From: Oscillospiraceae bacterium
Lineage (GTDB): Bacteria > Bacillota > Clostridia > Oscillospirales > Oscillospiraceae
Reading direction: 5' to 3'
NCBI GenBank assembly: GCA_015068455.1
Contig: SVKO01000005.1
Span: 124,001 to 188,000 of the forward strand
Length of the DNA stretch: 64,000 nt
Positions 62,285 through 64,000 of this stretch are shown piece after piece; position 1 is the stretch's first letter, and the number at the start of each line of letters is the position of its first letter. The notes beneath the pieces are model-generated. The model did no database searches. It saw nothing but the letters and a program-made list of their open reading frames with translations, and was not told the origin of the DNA. A program made the translations under genes and the position numbers.

Positions 62285-63505
62285 ATGAAACGGTTTATCT
62301 CGGTTCTTTTAATCTTTGTTATTATTTTTTCTTTGTTCTCTGAATTTGTAAGTGCAGACATAACTGTGTTTATTACCAAGACCGGGACAAAGTATCATTA
62401 TGCAGGATGCAAATATTTAAAAAGCTCCTCCCCTATTTCTCTATCAACTGCATTAGCTCGCGGTTATACGCCCTGCAGTGAATGTGTACTTTCGCACAGC
62501 CATACGTGGAATAGCGGAAACGTCACGACTGCCGCAACATGTGCCAAAGCTGGTGTCCGCACTTATACATGTACTGTATGCGGACAAACGAAAACAGAAT
62601 CTATCTCCGCTACCGGCAATCATACATGGAACACTGGAAAAATAACAACGGCAGCAACCTGCTCCAAAGCCGGTGTCCGTACCTTTACATGCACTGTTTG
62701 TGGAAAAACAAGAACAGAATCAATTTCCGCTACTGGTATACATACCTGGAATAATGGGATAATTACTTCCGCGGCAACTTGCTCTAAAGCTGGTGTCCGT
62801 ACCTTTACATGCACTGGGTGCGGAACCCAAAAAACAGAGATTATTCCCGTAAATCCGAATGCACATGAATGGAAATGTATCGAAGTCTATTCTGAACCAG
62901 ACGGCGATCAACATGGATATGGTAAGTTTATGTGTTTTCTTTGCAATAAAACAAAGGAAGATGATATTTGTCCTAGTTCAGCTTTTGTAGATGTTAAAAA
63001 TGACTGGTCGCATAAGGGAATTGACTATGCAGTCTTTGAGGGAATCACCAACGGTACTGACGCTACTCATTTTAACCCAGACGCCACATGCACTAGAGGG
63101 CAGGTCGTTACCTTTTTGTGGCGTGCCGCAGGGTGTCCTGAACCCGAAAGCACAAAAACCCAGTTTGTTGATATGAAGCCCGATGCGTTCTACTTCAAGG
63201 CAGTTCTCTGGGCTGTTGAAAACGGTATAACAAACGGCACAGACAAAACACACTTTGCTCCAGACAAAGGCTGCACAAGAGCGCAGGTCGTCACCTTCCT
63301 CTGGCGTGCAACGCTCCAACCAATGCCGGCAAGCAACAAGAATCCTTTTGTTGATGTTTCCGAAGGCTATTATTATGATGCCGTTCTTTGGGCGGTGGAA
63401 AACGAAATAACTAATGGCTTGGATTCGACACATTTCGGTCCCGGCAAAACCTGCACCCGCGCACAGATTGTTACTTTCCTGTACCGTTCGATGAATGAAT
63501 CGTAA
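62285..63505 (+). CDS. SLH surface protein with Cys-rich repeats
   Basis: The 406-residue protein has a signal peptide (1-25), then a short domain with HYAGCKYLK and GYTPCSECV, like an Ada-type metal-binding head. Three repeats of about 42 residues (about 77-205) follow. Each is built on a TWNxGxxTxAATC start, then KAGVRTxTCTxCG and TESISATG. Three SLH domains (about 230-400) complete it. The repeats keep a C-x(n)-C-x2-C pattern that could bind zinc, and their DNA repeats nearly as a unit. It is AT-rich like the channel gene, which lies 25 bases upstream. Confidence 0.87.
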   Translation: MKRFISVLLIFVIIFSLFSEFVSADITVFITKTGTKYHYAGCKYLKSSSPISLSTALARGYTPCSECVLSHSHTWNSGNVTTAATCAKAGVRTYTCTVCGQTKTESISATGNHTWNTGKITTAATCSKAGVRTFTCTVCGKTRTESISATGIHTWNNGIITSAATCSKAGVRTFTCTGCGTQKTEIIPVNPNAHEWKCIEVYSEPDGDQHGYGKFMCFLCNKTKEDDICPSSAFVDVKNDWSHKGIDYAVFEGITNGTDATHFNPDATCTRGQVVTFLWRAAGCPEPESTKTQFVDMKPDAFYFKAVLWAVENGITNGTDKTHFAPDKGCTRAQVVTFLWRATLQPMPASNKNPFVDVSEGYYYDAVLWAVENEITNGLDSTHFGPGKTCTRAQIVTFLYRSMNES

Positions 63506-63620
63506 TTTCAATTAAACCGAACCATTTTACTCGTCAGTGCAAAACGAACGATTATCATATCAGTCGGCTTTCTTTCCTGTCTGTGCAGCAATGTATTTAA
63601 AACAAGTGGTCAGTGTTTCA

Positions 63621-63648
63621 TTGACAAATGAAGAAAAAAAAGTATAAT
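63621..63648 (+). promoter_or_regulatory. Promoter of the 63727 lipoprotein gene
   Basis: TTGACA (63621-63626), 16 bp, TATAAT (63643-63648), both hexamers perfect. Confidence 0.88.
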
Positions 63649-63651
63649 AGA

Positions 63652-63689
63652 TTTCGTGTGAAATTGCTCAACCATGATTTCACACGAAA
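63652..63689 (+). promoter_or_regulatory. Perfect 13-bp inverted repeat in lipoprotein leader
   Basis: TTTCGTGTGAAAT (63652-63664) and its exact complement (63677-63689) surround a 12-base loop, starting 4 bases after the -10. It may be a repressor operator or a leader hairpin. Confidence 0.65.
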
Positions 63690-63726
63690 AACAGTCCGAA
63701 TACACATATTTGAGAAGGAGTACAAC

Positions 63727-64000
63727 ATGAAAACAAATCGCATGTCTCGTATGCTCGCCCTGGCTTTGGCGCTGATTATGGTCCTTTGCGCCTTCACCGG
63801 CTGCGGCAAGAAGAATGAGGATCAGATCGTCGGAAAATGGCAATCCAGCCTCAAATTCTCCGATGTAATGGAAGAAGCCCTGAAGCAGGAAGAGGACGCG
63901 GCTGAGCTGTTTGCCGACGCCGATTTTTCCGGCATCGAAATGCTTATGGTCATGGAATTCAAGGAAGACGGCACCTATGCGCTCAACTTTGATCAGGCCA
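63727..64000 (+). CDS. Lipoprotein, 3' end outside window
   Basis: The ATG at 63727 has GAAGGAG upstream. The 91 visible residues begin with a signal peptide and lipobox FTGC (about residues 23-26), then GKKNEDQIVGKWQSSLKF. The latter resembles the start of small lipocalin-like stress domains, such as the C-terminal domain of the protein encoded at 33061. The gene runs off the window. The function is unknown. Confidence 0.85.
   Translation, partial: MKTNRMSRMLALALALIMVLCAFTGCGKKNEDQIVGKWQSSLKFSDVMEEALKQEEDAAELFADADFSGIEMLMVMEFKEDGTYALNFDQA

Noticed and set aside
62500-62830. CRISPR array
   Set aside because: The repeat units are about 126 bp, in frame and part of a coding gene. No short repeat-spacer pattern was seen anywhere in the window.

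Overview
The window comes from a spore-forming, anaerobic, fairly GC-rich Firmicute, most like a gut Oscillospiraceae/Clostridia bacterium. The evidence is a complete spoIIIAA-AH operon, pyruvate:ferredoxin oxidoreductase, the [FeFe]-hydrogenase maturase HydF, three S-layer-homology (SLH) surface proteins, a T-box leader and PadR/DegV/Asp23 families. No species assignment is attempted.

Layout. Positions 1-1331 are the tail end of a phage-like module (DUF6273 protein plus two small proteins). From 18734 down to 2954 (minus strand) runs a long housekeeping block: spoIIIAA-AH, asp23, nusB, a TsaD paralogue, xseA, xseB, ispA, a 620-nt noncoding RNA locus, a small membrane protein, dxs, tlyA, nadK, argR and recN. 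It is followed by tyrS, which has its own promoter and T-box. The noncoding locus between ispA and dxs has the context, length and partner gene of OLE RNA and its membrane partner OapA. Positions 18860-21863 hold a secreted SLH-transglutaminase protein and a PadR/DUF2812 pair.

Positions 21991-30083 form the most unusual region: one minus-strand operon with a consensus promoter. It encodes a TM1266-type hydrogenase regulator, a FecCD permease, an ABC ATPase fused to a second TM1266-like domain, a NifH-like ATPase, two nitrogenase-component-1-like proteins, a lipoprotein binding protein and HydF. No nitrogenase cofactor genes are present, so it is a nitrogenase-like reductase of unknown substrate tied to metal-chelate uptake and to [FeFe]-hydrogenase biology.

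Positions 30120-35929 hold DegV, a HAD phosphatase, a PH-domain protein, a zinc-ribbon protein and a MurT/GatD-like pair in which the GatD partner lacks its catalytic residues. Positions 36179-43766 hold pyruvate:ferredoxin oxidoreductase, a repeat-rich spacer, a SpoVB-like flippase, a deoxyinosine glycosylase and a phosphoesterase. Positions 44572-52111 (minus) are a complete glycerol pathway: glpK, glpF, two flavoproteins with a DUF1667 protein, then dhaK, dhaL and dhaM. A DhaS-like TetR regulator faces it. Glycerol enters through GlpF, GlpK phosphorylates it, the flavoproteins oxidise glycerol 3-phosphate, and DhaKLM handles dihydroxyacetone.

Positions 53396-57811 encode a cell-wall-anchored GH67 alpha-glucuronidase. 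Then follow a DUF1643 protein, a glycoside-type MFS transporter and a tRNA-dihydrouridine synthase. A tRNA-Leu(CAG) at 61037 borders an AT-rich segment with a degenerate tRNA tail, a Kv-type channel and an SLH protein with cysteine-rich repeats. The window ends inside a lipoprotein gene.
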